Origin: Alteromonadaceae bacterium | Lineage (GTDB): Bacteria > Pseudomonadota > Gammaproteobacteria > Enterobacterales > Alteromonadaceae | Assembly: GCA_013373625.1 (NCBI GenBank) | Contig: JABXHM010000002.1 | Coordinates: 52,624-116,623 of the forward strand | DNA: 64,000 nucleotides | Direction: 5' to 3' | In this document: piece after piece, positions 7,874-18,000 of the stretch | Layout of the letters: the number at the start of each line of letters is the position of its first letter | Position numbering within the stretch: the stretch's first letter is position 1 | The notes under the pieces: model-generated | The model's input: the letters and a program-made list of their open reading frames with translations, nothing else | Database searches by the model: none | What the model was told of the DNA's origin: nothing | Program-made: the position numbers and the translations under genes

Positions 7874-9308
7874 ATGAGACAAATCATAGGTTTTTTTTTT
7901 CCTACTACTTCTTTGTGGCTGCTCTAGTTTGCCAAACTTATCAGAAAATGCGAAATACCATCAAGTAGCGGCCAATACCAACGGAAATTTTTTATCGTTG
8001 TTTCCCAATCAAGAACGGCATTGGCAATGTGGCCTAAACAGCCACTTAGATAAAATCGTGGAAAGGATGAAAAAACATCCCATCGATCCAGAAACAGGTA
8101 AGCGTAAAATTCTAATTTCTCTACATGGTGGTTTAAATTCAATTTCAGCTAACGTCAAACGTGTAGAAAAACATTATATGTCTGCTATGGATGATGGCTA
8201 CTATCCGGTGTTTCTAAGTTGGCGTTCAGGAGCCGTAACAACGCTCTACGACCGTTACTTTGGTGTAAGGAATGGAGTAGACAGATCGAAATGGGTAACG
8301 ATTCCAAGCTCCCCATTCTATATCGTCAGTGATTTGTTAAGCGGTTTGGCCGCAATACCCGAATCTATATGGGATCAAGGGGCAAACTTCTACAATAGCC
8401 ACAAAAATAATTTGACGGGGTTTTACGAGAGTGACATAAAAAGTCGATTAAACGAGTTCCAGTCACCAGAGGTTTTTTATACGCAACGTGGAAATGAAAA
8501 ATCGACCCTTGAGAAAATAGGCTATGGAATTCGACAAGTTATCCCTGGGGTTGTCAGGTTAGCAAGTACACCATTAATTGAAGGCATGGCAGATAAGGCA
8601 TGGACTGTAATGCTTAGACGTGCAAAGACTTTAGTATATCGTCAGCAAGATTTGACATATAGAGGAATCGGCCAGAGTTTTGGCAATTTAGAAAATCGGT
8701 CAGACGAGTTAAGTGATACAGTTAATTGCGAGCGGAACGGGAAATTTTATGAAAGCGGTGGGCCGAATGGCGTAGTAGCTCAATTGTTTCGTTCACTAAG
8801 AGGAATAGAAGATATCGAAATAACTCTGGTAGGGCATAGTATGGGAGCAATCATTGCGAATGATATTGTAAATATTTTTCCAGATTTACCTTTTAACCGG
8901 ATTGTCCATATGGCTTCAGCTGACTCTATCCGTAACTTTATAGAAAAAACACAACCATACTTAGTTAATAATCCCAACACTCAATTTTATAATTTAATGC
9001 TCCATCCCTTAAATGAAGATCAAGAGCAATCTGCTTATGGAGCAGCACCGGAAGGTAGCTTACTTATATGGATTGATTACCTACTAAAAAATCCAGAAAC
9101 TACTTTAGATCGAGTCTCTGGACGATGGGAGAATATGAAATGGGTAGTTCCTTTGCTATCTCGCGAACAAAACATTCACTTAAAATTATTTGGTCTTAGG
9201 CAAATGATGGCGTATGAAGATGCTCCAAATCAATCATTTTTAGAACCCACGAAGCACGGTGACTTTGGTAATTATAAATTTTGGAGGGAGGAGTTTTTCT
9301 GGAGGTAA
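7874..9308 (+). CDS. Lipoprotein alpha/beta hydrolase, signal peptide interrupted at a T10 tract
   Basis: The main frame opens at a TTG (7929). Just upstream, ATG 7874 with a good AAGGA site begins a hydrophobic signal peptide in another frame. With nine instead of ten T at 7891-7900 the two frames join to give a signal peptide with FFFLLLL and a lipobox ending CGC (Cys16), then SSLPNLSENAK. The roughly 477-residue product has an alpha/beta-hydrolase nucleophile elbow GHSMG (Ser322 of the restored protein), an early HGG (LISLHGGLNS, oxyanion hole) and a C-terminal KHGDF that may hold the catalytic His. The substrate is unknown; it may be a lipase/esterase-like protein acting at the envelope. 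As written, full-length protein needs slippage, a TTG start without a signal, or a sequence correction. Confidence 0.75.
7891..7900 (+). repeat. T10 homopolymer in signal-peptide codons
   Basis: Ten T in a row inside the hydrolase leader. One base fewer restores a lipoprotein signal peptide in frame with the hydrolase. It is a candidate contingency (phase-variation) or slippage tract, or a sequencing error. Confidence 0.9.
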
Positions 9309-10143
9309 GTACGCTATTCAAATATCAAATTTACTACTGTAGCTTCGACCATTTATGAGAAGCCATCTGAAATTTCCCTTAGGCTTTGTGAACATTGGCT
9401 CTCTGGTGGTTTGACTGATGCCAGTCCGTTCACATATGCGCACTCACACCAGCATATTAGCTCTTACTTGGGCGCTTACAACTGCCTTGGTTAAAGCTCT
9501 TTCCCCTTACCTCTTTGCGATTCAGGCTTCCGTTCCCACGTAATTTTTTTCGAAGGTTAAAAGCAGAGACAGATTCTAGGTTGCACGCAAAGTCCTGTGT
9601 ACTCCAGATACACCACATAGACTCAATACTAGTTTAAGTTTTGAGACGGTTAAATCATTACGAAACTTTTATAACAATATCTTCATAGCGCTGACATCAT
9701 TTGTCACCTTAGTCATCTTATCTTGCTCTCGGTTGGCAAAATAGCCTAGAGATATTTTATCCCGACCGAGATTCTCGTTCGCAGTGAAAATCCCCAGTAA
9801 GAGCAGTTCGTAGCACGTATTAGTATTCTGTCATTATCATTTTTTAAGTTCTGCCTTTTGCTAAAGCAATTTTTAGAATAATTTTTTCGCCAACATAATC
9901 TGCATGGCGAGCAACTAAAAAAGCTACTTCAGTTCCACTCTCTGACAGGCTACCTGTCTGTGCATGATGCATTGGTGCGTTGTCTTGCTCAGTACATAGT
10001 GTATGCAGCACATACCTATTCAATGATACGAATTTCTATTGAAACCGGTTACATAAACCGTTACTGTGCAATAAATGTTAATTTTATGTATAGATTTGTG
10101 CGTGTAGTAGCGCTTTTTCAACCAGGTAGCCACACATTTTATT
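9309..10143. other. Long gene-free stretch before the GMC oxidoreductase cassette
   Basis: No supportable coding sequence; frames are short and lack ribosome sites. The right end holds a likely promoter/operator (10039-10067). The left two thirds show no recognised RNA, repeat or element end. Confidence 0.5.
10040..10053 (+). promoter_or_regulatory. LacI-family-like operator overlapping a candidate promoter
   Basis: TGAAACCGGTTACA is a near-palindrome of the AAACCGGTTn type seen for LacI-family sugar regulators. It is followed at once by a second half (AAACCGTTAC). It overlaps TTGAAA (10039-10044), which with a 17-bp spacer precedes TACTGT (10062-10067). No LacI gene is in the window, so the cognate regulator would be elsewhere. 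Pattern-based inference. Confidence 0.4.
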
Positions 10144-10725
10144 ATGATTGCCCGACGACAACTTTTAAAAATGATTACCGCAGTAGCTGGCAGTGCCGCT
10201 GCCGGTACTATATTGTCTGCTTATGCCGGTGAATCGATTGCCAGGCCAACCAGTAGGCAAGCCGACAAGGCATTATTGTTAACCTCGCAGCTAGAGACAT
10301 TACGACAAATTTGTCAGCTTACTATTCCAACCACAGATACTCCGGGTGCCGCAGACGTTAACTGCCACCATTTTATCGACCATCAATTGCGCGTTATCTT
10401 TAGCACACACGCGCAGCAACAAGTGGTCGCGTTACTCAATAAAATCAGTAACGCCGGTTATCAGTATGGAAAAAGCGAATTCGAACAACTGCCCGCCACC
10501 TCACAGTTACGCTTATTGGCGGATTTAGAGCAGCCTGGAGGGGAGTTTTCAGGCGCAGACAAGCGGGTATTTAAACTACTCAAAGGCTTAATTGTGTTTG
10601 GTTATTACACCTCAGAGCCCGGTGCCACTAAAGAGCTTACCTATCTGTCTGTGCCCGGTGGATTTAAAGGATCAGTGCCGCTGTCTACCGTGGGCAGTGC
10701 CTACAGCTCTAAAGCTTTTTACTAA
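10144..10725 (+). CDS. Gluconate 2-dehydrogenase subunit 3-family protein, Tat-exported
   Basis: A 193-residue small subunit of a membrane/periplasmic sugar dehydrogenase. The N-terminus MIARRQLLKMITAVAGSAAAG is a twin-arginine signal. The rest matches the family pattern (TLRQICQLTIPTTDTPGAADVNCHHFID; PGATKELTYLSVPG). The family lets a signal-less GMC subunit be co-exported ('hitch-hiker'). The GMC oxidoreductase starts 15 nt downstream, exactly this arrangement. In glucoside 3-dehydrogenases and gluconate dehydrogenases the pair oxidises sugars to keto sugars. A LacI-like operator lies about 90 bp upstream. Confidence 0.88.
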   Translation: MIARRQLLKMITAVAGSAAAGTILSAYAGESIARPTSRQADKALLLTSQLETLRQICQLTIPTTDTPGAADVNCHHFIDHQLRVIFSTHAQQQVVALLNKISNAGYQYGKSEFEQLPATSQLRLLADLEQPGGEFSGADKRVFKLLKGLIVFGYYTSEPGATKELTYLSVPGGFKGSVPLSTVGSAYSSKAFY

Positions 10726-10740
10726 CAGTGATAATGTAGT

Positions 10741-12468
10741 ATGAATCAAGAATTATACATTGAAGACTCCCGGGAGATCTACGATGCCATTGTCGTCGGC
10801 TCAGGGATCACCGGCGGCTGGGCTGCCAAGGAATTTACCGAGAGGGGCTTTAAAACGCTCATGATAGAGCGCGGCCGCGTGGTAGAGCATCGCAAAGATT
10901 ACATCACCCAAGCCAAACCACCCTGGGAGTATAACAACCGCACTAAGGTGGCCCGGGAACTGGCACAGGAACAATACCCGATTCAACAACAGTGTTATGC
11001 CTTTAACGAAGCCACTAAACACTTTTTCGGCAATGATAAGGACTACCCTTATAGTGTTGAAAAAGGCACAGGGTTCAGTTGGATTAAGGCTAACCAGTTG
11101 GGCGGTAAATCACTTCTCTGGGCCCGTCAATCTTATCGGATGAGTGCATTTGATTTTCAGGCCAATAAAGCTGATGGTCACGGTAACGATTGGCCTATCC
11201 GATATGAAGATCTGGCCCCCTGGTACGATTATGTAGAGAAATTCGTGGGTATTAGTGGCACCGCAGAAAACCTGCCACAACTGCCAGACAGCATATTTCA
11301 GCCTCCGTTTGAAATGACCGCGCCCGAAAAAGACTTCACCGCGAAAATGAAAGAACTGGAGTCCGACAAGCCGGTTATTATCAGCCGCTGCGCGCATTTA
11401 ACCAAACCAGAAAAAGTCCACATTGATCTTGGCAGAATGCAGTGTATGGCAAGAAACGAATGCCATAAAGGATGTTCTTTCGGGGCTTATTTTTCAACTC
11501 AAAGCGCGACACTCCCGGCCGCTGCTAATACCGGAAATCTCTACATCGCGCCCAATAGTGTAGTAGAGAGTCTGATTTACGACGACACCACAAACCGGGT
11601 GAAAGGCGTTCGAGTTATTGATAACGATACACTTGAACAACGAGAATATTTCGGCAAGCTGGTATTTCTCTGCGCCTCAACGCTTGGCAGTACGCAAATT
11701 ATGTTGAACAGTAAATCACGGCGTTTTCCGAATGGCATCGCTAACAGTTCTGGCGTATTGGGGCACTACCTGATGGACCACAATTACAATGCCCTGGTTA
11801 CCGCCCGCATCGAGGGTTACGAAAACGAATATTACTCCGGCCGACGCCCGGCATCACTGTACGTGCCGAACTTCCGTTACGAACCCAGCCGCTATCACAC
11901 TAAATTCAAGCGTGGCTATGCGCTGGCGGGCAGCGCGTCACGTGCAGACTGGCAGTCAATGGGCACAATGGACGGCTTTGGTGTTAGTTTTAAAAATATG
12001 CTGCACAATCCTGGCCCCTGGGGTATCGGTTTACAGGCACAGGGCGAAATGTTGCCAAACCGGGACAATCAGGTAGCCTTACACAGCAGCAAAAAAGACA
12101 AGTGGGGAATTCCCCAGTTGCATTTTAATTGTGAGTGGTCAGCCAATGAAATTGCCATGATGGAGAACGCACTCGATACGGCTGAAACCATGATGCAAAA
12201 AGCTGGCTTTCACAATATCCAGCGCCGCCTGCTCGGACAGCCCCCCGGACTCGCCATTCATGAGGTCGGCACTGCCAGAATGGGGCGTGACCCTAAAGAG
12301 TCAATACTCAATGGATACAATCAGGCCCATGATGTGCCCAACCTGTTTGTTACCGATGGCGCCAGTTTTTGTTCCACCGGCGTTGTTAATCCTTCCCTCA
12401 CGTTTATGGCACTGACAGCCAGATCCGTGGATTACGCAGTAAAAGAAGTTAAATCAGGACGACTATAA
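10741..12468 (+). CDS. GMC-family FAD-dependent oxidoreductase (sugar dehydrogenase large subunit)
   Basis: A 575-residue FAD enzyme with an N-terminal Rossmann motif VVGSGITGGWAAKEF (about residues 18-32) and ending in MIERG. A central Cys-rich part (CMARNECHKGCSFGAYF) and the GMC C-terminal active-site region follow (IHEVGTARMG with the catalytic-type His, then VNPSLTFMALTAR). It has no signal peptide of its own, so export would depend on the Tat-bearing subunit encoded just upstream. The pair resembles glucoside 3-dehydrogenase or related keto-sugar-forming dehydrogenases. No cytochrome c gene follows, so the electron acceptor is unknown. The stop overlaps the next ATG by 1 nt. Confidence 0.9.
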   Translation: MNQELYIEDSREIYDAIVVGSGITGGWAAKEFTERGFKTLMIERGRVVEHRKDYITQAKPPWEYNNRTKVARELAQEQYPIQQQCYAFNEATKHFFGNDKDYPYSVEKGTGFSWIKANQLGGKSLLWARQSYRMSAFDFQANKADGHGNDWPIRYEDLAPWYDYVEKFVGISGTAENLPQLPDSIFQPPFEMTAPEKDFTAKMKELESDKPVIISRCAHLTKPEKVHIDLGRMQCMARNECHKGCSFGAYFSTQSATLPAAANTGNLYIAPNSVVESLIYDDTTNRVKGVRVIDNDTLEQREYFGKLVFLCASTLGSTQIMLNSKSRRFPNGIANSSGVLGHYLMDHNYNALVTARIEGYENEYYSGRRPASLYVPNFRYEPSRYHTKFKRGYALAGSASRADWQSMGTMDGFGVSFKNMLHNPGPWGIGLQAQGEMLPNRDNQVALHSSKKDKWGIPQLHFNCEWSANEIAMMENALDTAETMMQKAGFHNIQRRLLGQPPGLAIHEVGTARMGRDPKESILNGYNQAHDVPNLFVTDGASFCSTGVVNPSLTFMALTARSVDYAVKEVKSGRL

Positions 12469-13373
12469 TGACATTACCATTAAACGCAAAAGCGCTGGTA
12501 TTAAGCGCTATGCTGCCTCTGACAGCCTTACTGACCGGATGCAGTGAGCCGCAAAGTAACAACAGTACAACAACACAAGACATACCTGCTACCGCAACAT
12601 CGGCTGCGCATCCAGCACAGATCAGTGTTCAGTTATGGTCGGTAAAAGATGCGCTTAAAAACGATTTTAAAGGCACATTGAACAAGCTGGCTGAGTTGGG
12701 TTTCGATGGCGTAGAGTTTGCCGGTGATTTTGGTCCTTATGCCGATGACCCGCAAGGATTACAAGATTTTCTGGCATCGGTTGGCTTGCACGCCAGTGGC
12801 GCTCATGTGCCCTTTGACAAATTAATGAACGACTTCGATTCAACGGTCGCCTTTTATCAGGCGTTGGGCATCAACGCATTAATCATTCCCTGGCATGAAC
12901 GCGCATTTAGTGGTGATGAAGTAATAGACTTTACCGAAGATTTGACAATGTTATCAGACAAGCTGGCGCCCTTTGGCATGCAGGTAGGATTTCATAACCA
13001 CGCACAAGAATGGGCCGACTATGGTGATGGCAGTTATTTTGAATACATAGCGGAGCACACACCGCAGTCTGTTATCCTTCAACAAGATGTGGGCTGGACC
13101 ATTAATGCCGGAAAAGATCCTATCGCCTTTGTACAGGCTTATCCGGGGCGGACACTGACCAGTCACTTTAAGTCTGACGTACCTGAAGACAGTACCTACC
13201 TGCCCATTATTGGCCAGGATAATATCAGCTGGTCGGCCATTTATCAGGCTACAGTTACCGACGGCGGCGCCAGTTGGATTGTACTTGAACAAGAGGTTTA
13301 TCCAAACGGTATGACCCCAATGCAGGCAGTCGCTGAAACCAAAGCCGGTTTCGACGCAATCATTAGCCAATAA
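12468..13373 (+). CDS. Lipoprotein sugar phosphate isomerase/epimerase-like TIM barrel
   Basis: A 301-residue protein with a type II signal peptide (lipobox LTGC, Cys25), then an AP-endonuclease-2/xylose-isomerase-like TIM barrel. Recognisable pieces are QLWSVKDALKNDFKGTLNKL, GFDGVEFAG, MQVGFHNHAQEW, LQQDVGWTINAGKDP and SHFKSD. The acidic and His residues are those that bind a divalent metal in this family. It is translationally coupled to the GMC gene (TAATG overlap). Family members of this type act on keto sugars (epimerases, or 3-keto-glycoside eliminases/C-deglycosidases). A role in processing the GMC product in the periplasm is therefore a reasonable inference, not proven. Confidence 0.85.
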   Translation: MTLPLNAKALVLSAMLPLTALLTGCSEPQSNNSTTTQDIPATATSAAHPAQISVQLWSVKDALKNDFKGTLNKLAELGFDGVEFAGDFGPYADDPQGLQDFLASVGLHASGAHVPFDKLMNDFDSTVAFYQALGINALIIPWHERAFSGDEVIDFTEDLTMLSDKLAPFGMQVGFHNHAQEWADYGDGSYFEYIAEHTPQSVILQQDVGWTINAGKDPIAFVQAYPGRTLTSHFKSDVPEDSTYLPIIGQDNISWSAIYQATVTDGGASWIVLEQEVYPNGMTPMQAVAETKAGFDAIISQ

Positions 13374-13383
13374 TCACATCAAT

Positions 13384-13408
13384 CGGTGCGTTATTTGACA
13401 GCGCACCG
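13384..13408 (+). terminator. Possible terminator of the GMC cassette
   Basis: Stem CGGTGCG / CGCACCG (13384-13390 and 13402-13408) about 10 nt after the stop. The tail is only GTTGTTCT, so termination strength is uncertain. Confidence 0.5.
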
Positions 13409-13801
13409 GTTGTTCTATTATCAGTAGGTTACGTCTCAATACATTAAACAAAACAAGCTCAATAGTGAGTTAAACAATTCGTTGTAAACTCAATCAATTA
13501 TTGTTGTCGATACTGATACTGAGCTCTCACCTTTTCTCTCTTGTAAGCTTTTGTCCTAGCTGTAAAAAAATGAAAGTAAAGCCGTTTGTCACTCATCCGA
13601 TGTTAAATCATGGCTTGATGCGGTTTAATACGTGAACAATGAAATGAGGTAGCAAATAAAGGCTATTTGCTGCACACTCCATCTTATTTAGGTACGCTTC
13701 ACCTTATAAATAATCGTGAGATGATTACGGCTGGCATATATTGTCACTAATAACTATAACTACAAAACGTTAAATTAAAAGCGTTGTCAGGGGAATGCAG
13801 A
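13409..13801. other. Regulatory region before the GntR-type gene
   Basis: No gene. Contains a perfect 8-bp inverted repeat (AGCAAATA-N5-TATTTGCT, 13651-13671) that could be an operator, and the ribosome site AGGGGA (13789-13794). Confidence 0.45.
13651..13671. promoter_or_regulatory. Palindromic candidate operator
   Basis: AGCAAATA-AAGGC-TATTTGCT, 130 bp before the GntR-family start. Position and symmetry suit autoregulation, but the spacing is wider than for typical FadR/FCD sites. Confidence 0.3.
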
Positions 13802-14518
13802 TTGAATAAAGACTCCGCCCAGCAAATATCGCAAGCGACTAAGTTTGCCAGAGAAATTGACTACAACAAGCCAGCGAAAGTGCAGATTTACGGCTTTATA
13901 AGGGAGGCAATTGTAAGTATGCAATTGCAGCCTGGCCAGCTTATTTCGGAAACCGCGTTGGCAGGTCAATTTGGTGTCAGCCGCACGCCGGTTCGTGAAG
14001 CGCTGATAAAGTTGTCCAGTCAAGGGTTTGTAGAGGTTCGCCCACAACGCGGCACCTATGTAACAAAGCTGAGTATGGAGAATATTCTTGAAGCAAGATT
14101 TATTCGCGAAGCATTAGAAGTATCGATAGTCAGCTTTTTGGCCGATCACCCCAATCCCGATATTATTGCTGATGCAGAGCAGATAATCATAGAGCAAGAA
14201 AATGCAGCGGCTAGCGATGACGCACTGTTGTTTAAAGCGCTCGATGACAACTTTCACCAATTACTGGCAAGCACCACCGGGTACCAAAGACTGGCCGGAA
14301 TGATCGAGGAAGAAAAAGCCCATATCGATCGTGTACGGACTTTGAGTCTTAACGTGAGTGGTCAGTATAACCGCGTGCTCACTCAGCACAGGGCCATTAT
14401 TCAGGCCTTAAAATCCGGCAATGCGAACAACGCAGTACATGCCATGTCGACCCACTTGCGTGAAATATACAATGTACTGGAAACGTTACCTGCAGAACAC
14501 CCTGAATATTTTGATTAA
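13802..14518 (+). CDS. GntR-family transcriptional regulator, FadR/FCD subgroup
   Basis: A 238-residue regulator. The N-terminal winged helix-turn-helix is clear (YGFIREAIVSMQLQPGQLIS, then FGVSRTPVREALIKL, FVEVRPQRGTYV). The C-terminal FCD ligand-binding domain carries EARFIREALEVSIV, DDNFHQLLA, HRAIIQALKSGN and MSTHLREIY, with the Asp/His set that binds a metal in the family. A TTG at 13802 is chosen because AGGGGA lies 7 nt upstream; the longer TTG at 13784 has no such site. Sitting between the GMC cassette and the receptor/halogenase genes, it may control one or both in response to a small acid. Confidence 0.85.
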   Translation: MNKDSAQQISQATKFAREIDYNKPAKVQIYGFIREAIVSMQLQPGQLISETALAGQFGVSRTPVREALIKLSSQGFVEVRPQRGTYVTKLSMENILEARFIREALEVSIVSFLADHPNPDIIADAEQIIIEQENAAASDDALLFKALDDNFHQLLASTTGYQRLAGMIEEEKAHIDRVRTLSLNVSGQYNRVLTQHRAIIQALKSGNANNAVHAMSTHLREIYNVLETLPAEHPEYFD

Positions 14519-15011
14519 GCAATAGCTCACCGTTACTTTGTTTGCAATGTGCAACCGCTGCCATAGATCACTACTCACTTTTAAGATGGAGTCACGGGAG
14601 GATACCCCAACCGCTGGTATATCCTGGCGGTTGTTATGCTAGTGACCCAGACCTAACCTGATAAAGTCTTTACGTCAAAGTACCCTCACCGCGTACTCTT
14701 TGCGTGTTTATATTTCCGATTAAGCATTTTCCGACAAAACTCCCTGCACAAACTGTGCTTTTACGTTTCTTTCACGAGTCTGATCGTTCTGCAATAGCGT
14801 GTTGTTAATCGCTCGCATGTAAAAGTAATAGCTTTGTTAATATTCATAAATTTTATTGTTAAAGATTTGCGTAAATATTAGCCTCGCACACGTTGTATAC
14901 AAGTATGCTTACATGTTGCACTTTATTTATTTTTGCTCGAATTCAATATCAAACATCAATACAAAGTGCTTATTTTGGTTGAGAAATAATAAAACCGGAG
15001 GGCTGTTTTCA
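14519..15011. other. Long leader region of the TonB-dependent receptor
   Basis: No gene. A GC-rich inverted repeat (AACCGC...GCGGTT, about 14609-14632) follows the GntR gene and may be a weak terminator. The rest is AT-rich and should hold the receptor promoter. CGGAGGG lies just before the ATG at 15012. Confidence 0.45.
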
Positions 15012-18000
15012 ATGCCTAATTCAACAATAATGGAACACAATTCGTCGTCTGTTCAGGACACTCCGGCGACGGGTTGTTCTTTTCCAAAGTTCAAACTGTC
15101 GATACTGGCTGTGGCGATAATGTCGTGCAGTACCGCATCCATGGCGCAAACTGACGAAAGCAAGGAGAAAGAAGATACCGAAGATGTCGAAGTCATCGCC
15201 GTTACAGGTCAACGTCAGTCTTTGGAAAGCGCTATTGATTTGAAGCGTAATGCAGACACCATTGGTGATTCCATTGTGTTAGACGAAGCCAATAAAATCC
15301 CCAGTACTTCATTACTCGAAATTTTAGAACGTGCACCCGGGGTAACCATGAACCGGGTTCGGGCTGGTGCCGAGGGCTCACCGGATGGCTATTCTTTTGA
15401 GGGTTCAGGCATTCAGGTTCGAGGGTTAACCAAATCAAAAACCCTGATCAATGGTCGCGAGGTGTTTTCCGCAAACGGAGGTTCTGGTCTGAACTGGGCA
15501 GATGTAGGGCCGGAACTGTTAAAAGCCGTTACCGTTTACAAAGCCAGTCGCGCCGATTTAATTGAAGGTGGGGTCGCCGGTACAGTCGACCTGCAAACCC
15601 GTAAACCTTTTGACTTTGAAGGATTTAAAGCAGACGCCTCCGTCACTGCTGATTACGGCGATTTCTCGGAAAAACTCACCCCTGCAGTATCAGGAATGGT
15701 GTCAAATCGTTGGGATACCGATAAAGGTGAGTTTGGGGTATTAGTTAACCTGGCCTACTCAAAAATCGCCTCCCACGACAGCAATGTTATCAGACCCCCT
15801 TATCTCGCCACTGAATATAACGGCGAGCGCGTTTACGCGCCCGCGGGTCTTCGCTTAACCGAAGATCAGTTTGAACGTGAACGGACCGGTTATTACGCCG
15901 CTCTGCAGTGGAAACCAAGCGAAAACCTGGAATTTTTCCACACCACCTTTATCTCCGAGCGCGAAAGTAATCGTAACAGTCAAATTATGACCATTGAGCC
16001 CGGCGCACCAGTGGGCGTGCTTGACGGAGCAACATTTGATGATGACATTTTTGTCAGTGGTGCAATCTCCAGTGCCAACCTGACATCAGGTTTACCTGTG
16101 GCCATGAACTCAAGTTATACGCCTGGCTACAGTAAAACCACTGATCACAGTTTCGGCTTCGATTATCAGTCTGATTACTGGGATTTAAGCGGTAGCTATC
16201 AATACGTTAAAGCTGAGTCTCGTTCTGGAAAATACAGTCTGGGCGGTGCGGTAATAAATAATATCATCGAAACGTCACTGGATTTTTCCGGCAATTTGCC
16301 CACGGTCAGTTTTGGTAACCCGTTATCGACAGACCCAGCTGATGCCGGCATGTCACGGATTAACTGGCTGGACATGGAAAACGAAGGCGATGCCCACGCA
16401 TTTCAGTTAGACGGCAACTATTACCTTGACCACGATTTCTTCAAAAAAGTGGCGGTGGGCGCACGGATTGCCGATCGTGAAGAGTCAGACAGTTTCGTGG
16501 GAACCTGGTGGTCTGCCACCGGTCGTAACTGGAATGGCGTACCGCGTGCCTTTGTTGATACCGCGCCAGAAGGTGATTTTTACTTGGAAGAATTTTCAGA
16601 CTTCTTTAAAGGAGAGGTAGAAGTACCCGGCGCAGTGTGGATCGGCACTGACCAGGTTAACTCAGCCGACCAATTTGAACGGGTATACAATACCTATACC
16701 GCCTGTGGCCCCGATCTGTATTATCAATGTAGTGATCCTGAAGTCAGTACTTATCTGTATGGCAATCCCCCTAATCGCAGTTTCGACCAAATGCCTTCGT
16801 TTTATCAAACCAAGCATAAAACGCAGTCGCTCTATGCCATGGTCGGCTTTGAAAGTCTTGGCGACTCACCGTGGATGAACTTTACCGGTAATGTTGGTGT
16901 ACGCTGGGTAAACTATGATATCGAAAGCATGGGTAACTTTGCTTTTAACGGTGGGGCCAGATATTACGCTAATATGGCAGATGCCGAAGCATCCGTTGAG
17001 GCCATGGGTGGTTTAGACAATGTTGCAGCATGGCAGGCAGCTAACGAAGGTGAGCAACCGCCACTGACACGGGAAAGTGTTGGGTTTGAAACCGATCGCG
17101 CCGGTGAATTGACCAAGGATTACTTCCTGCCATCTTTCAACATCAAGTTTGAACCTGCGGAAAGCTGGATTTTGCGTTATGCCTTCACCAAAACCCTTAC
17201 ACCACCGCGTTATCCTGATATCCGGGCCCAGGGGGTTGCTTCGGTACAAACCACTGAGAATACAATCAATCAGGAACTGGAGACCCTTTATCCTGATCAG
17301 GATGTGCAGATCCCAGCGCTGTTTGCCGGTTACTCTAATACTTCAGGAAATCCGTTCTTAGAACCGGAGATTTCTTTGAATCACGATGTATCCGTAGAAT
17401 GGTATCCGCAAAAAGGGACCTCTGTTCATTTGTCCTTGTTCCATAAAACAATTGAAAATTACATCACCTTTAATAATTTCTCAGTCCCTGGAGACGAGTA
17501 TTTTACTGAAGGCAGGTATCCGCAAACAGTATTGGTCGGCGATGATGACGGTGTTTACCTCGATGGCCCGGTACAAAGCCGTACTAACTTTAATGCAGAT
17601 GCCGATACTATCATTCAGGGCTTTGAATTAGGTGGACGTACCTACTTCGATAACCTGCCTGACTGGTTGAGTGGCTTTGGTGTGGATGCCAACGTTACCT
17701 ATATTGACAACGAGTCGCCCGATGCGTTTGCCCTGGATATCAACGGTGATGAACTGAGCGTGCCGGTAATAGGTTTATCGGAATGGTCGTACTCAGCCAC
17801 CTTATTGTACGACAAGGGCGATTTGAGTGCGCGTTTAGCCTATAACTGGCGGGATCGTTACCTTACTACAACAAATGATTCGAGTACCACAATGGTGTAC
17901 ACCGATCCGTTTACCGGCAACGATATTCAAACCGGACTCCCTGTGTATGCAGCTGAAATTGGCCGCTTTGACGCGAGTGTATCATACCGCTTCACAGACA

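Noticed and set aside
7874..9308. Treating the hydrolase as a dead pseudogene
   Set aside because: A single-base difference in a homopolymer restores the full reading frame and the remaining 459 codons are intact.
9960..10232. 90-codon frame before the Tat-signal subunit
   Set aside because: Overlaps the real gene and the promoter/operator, with a low-quality protein sequence.
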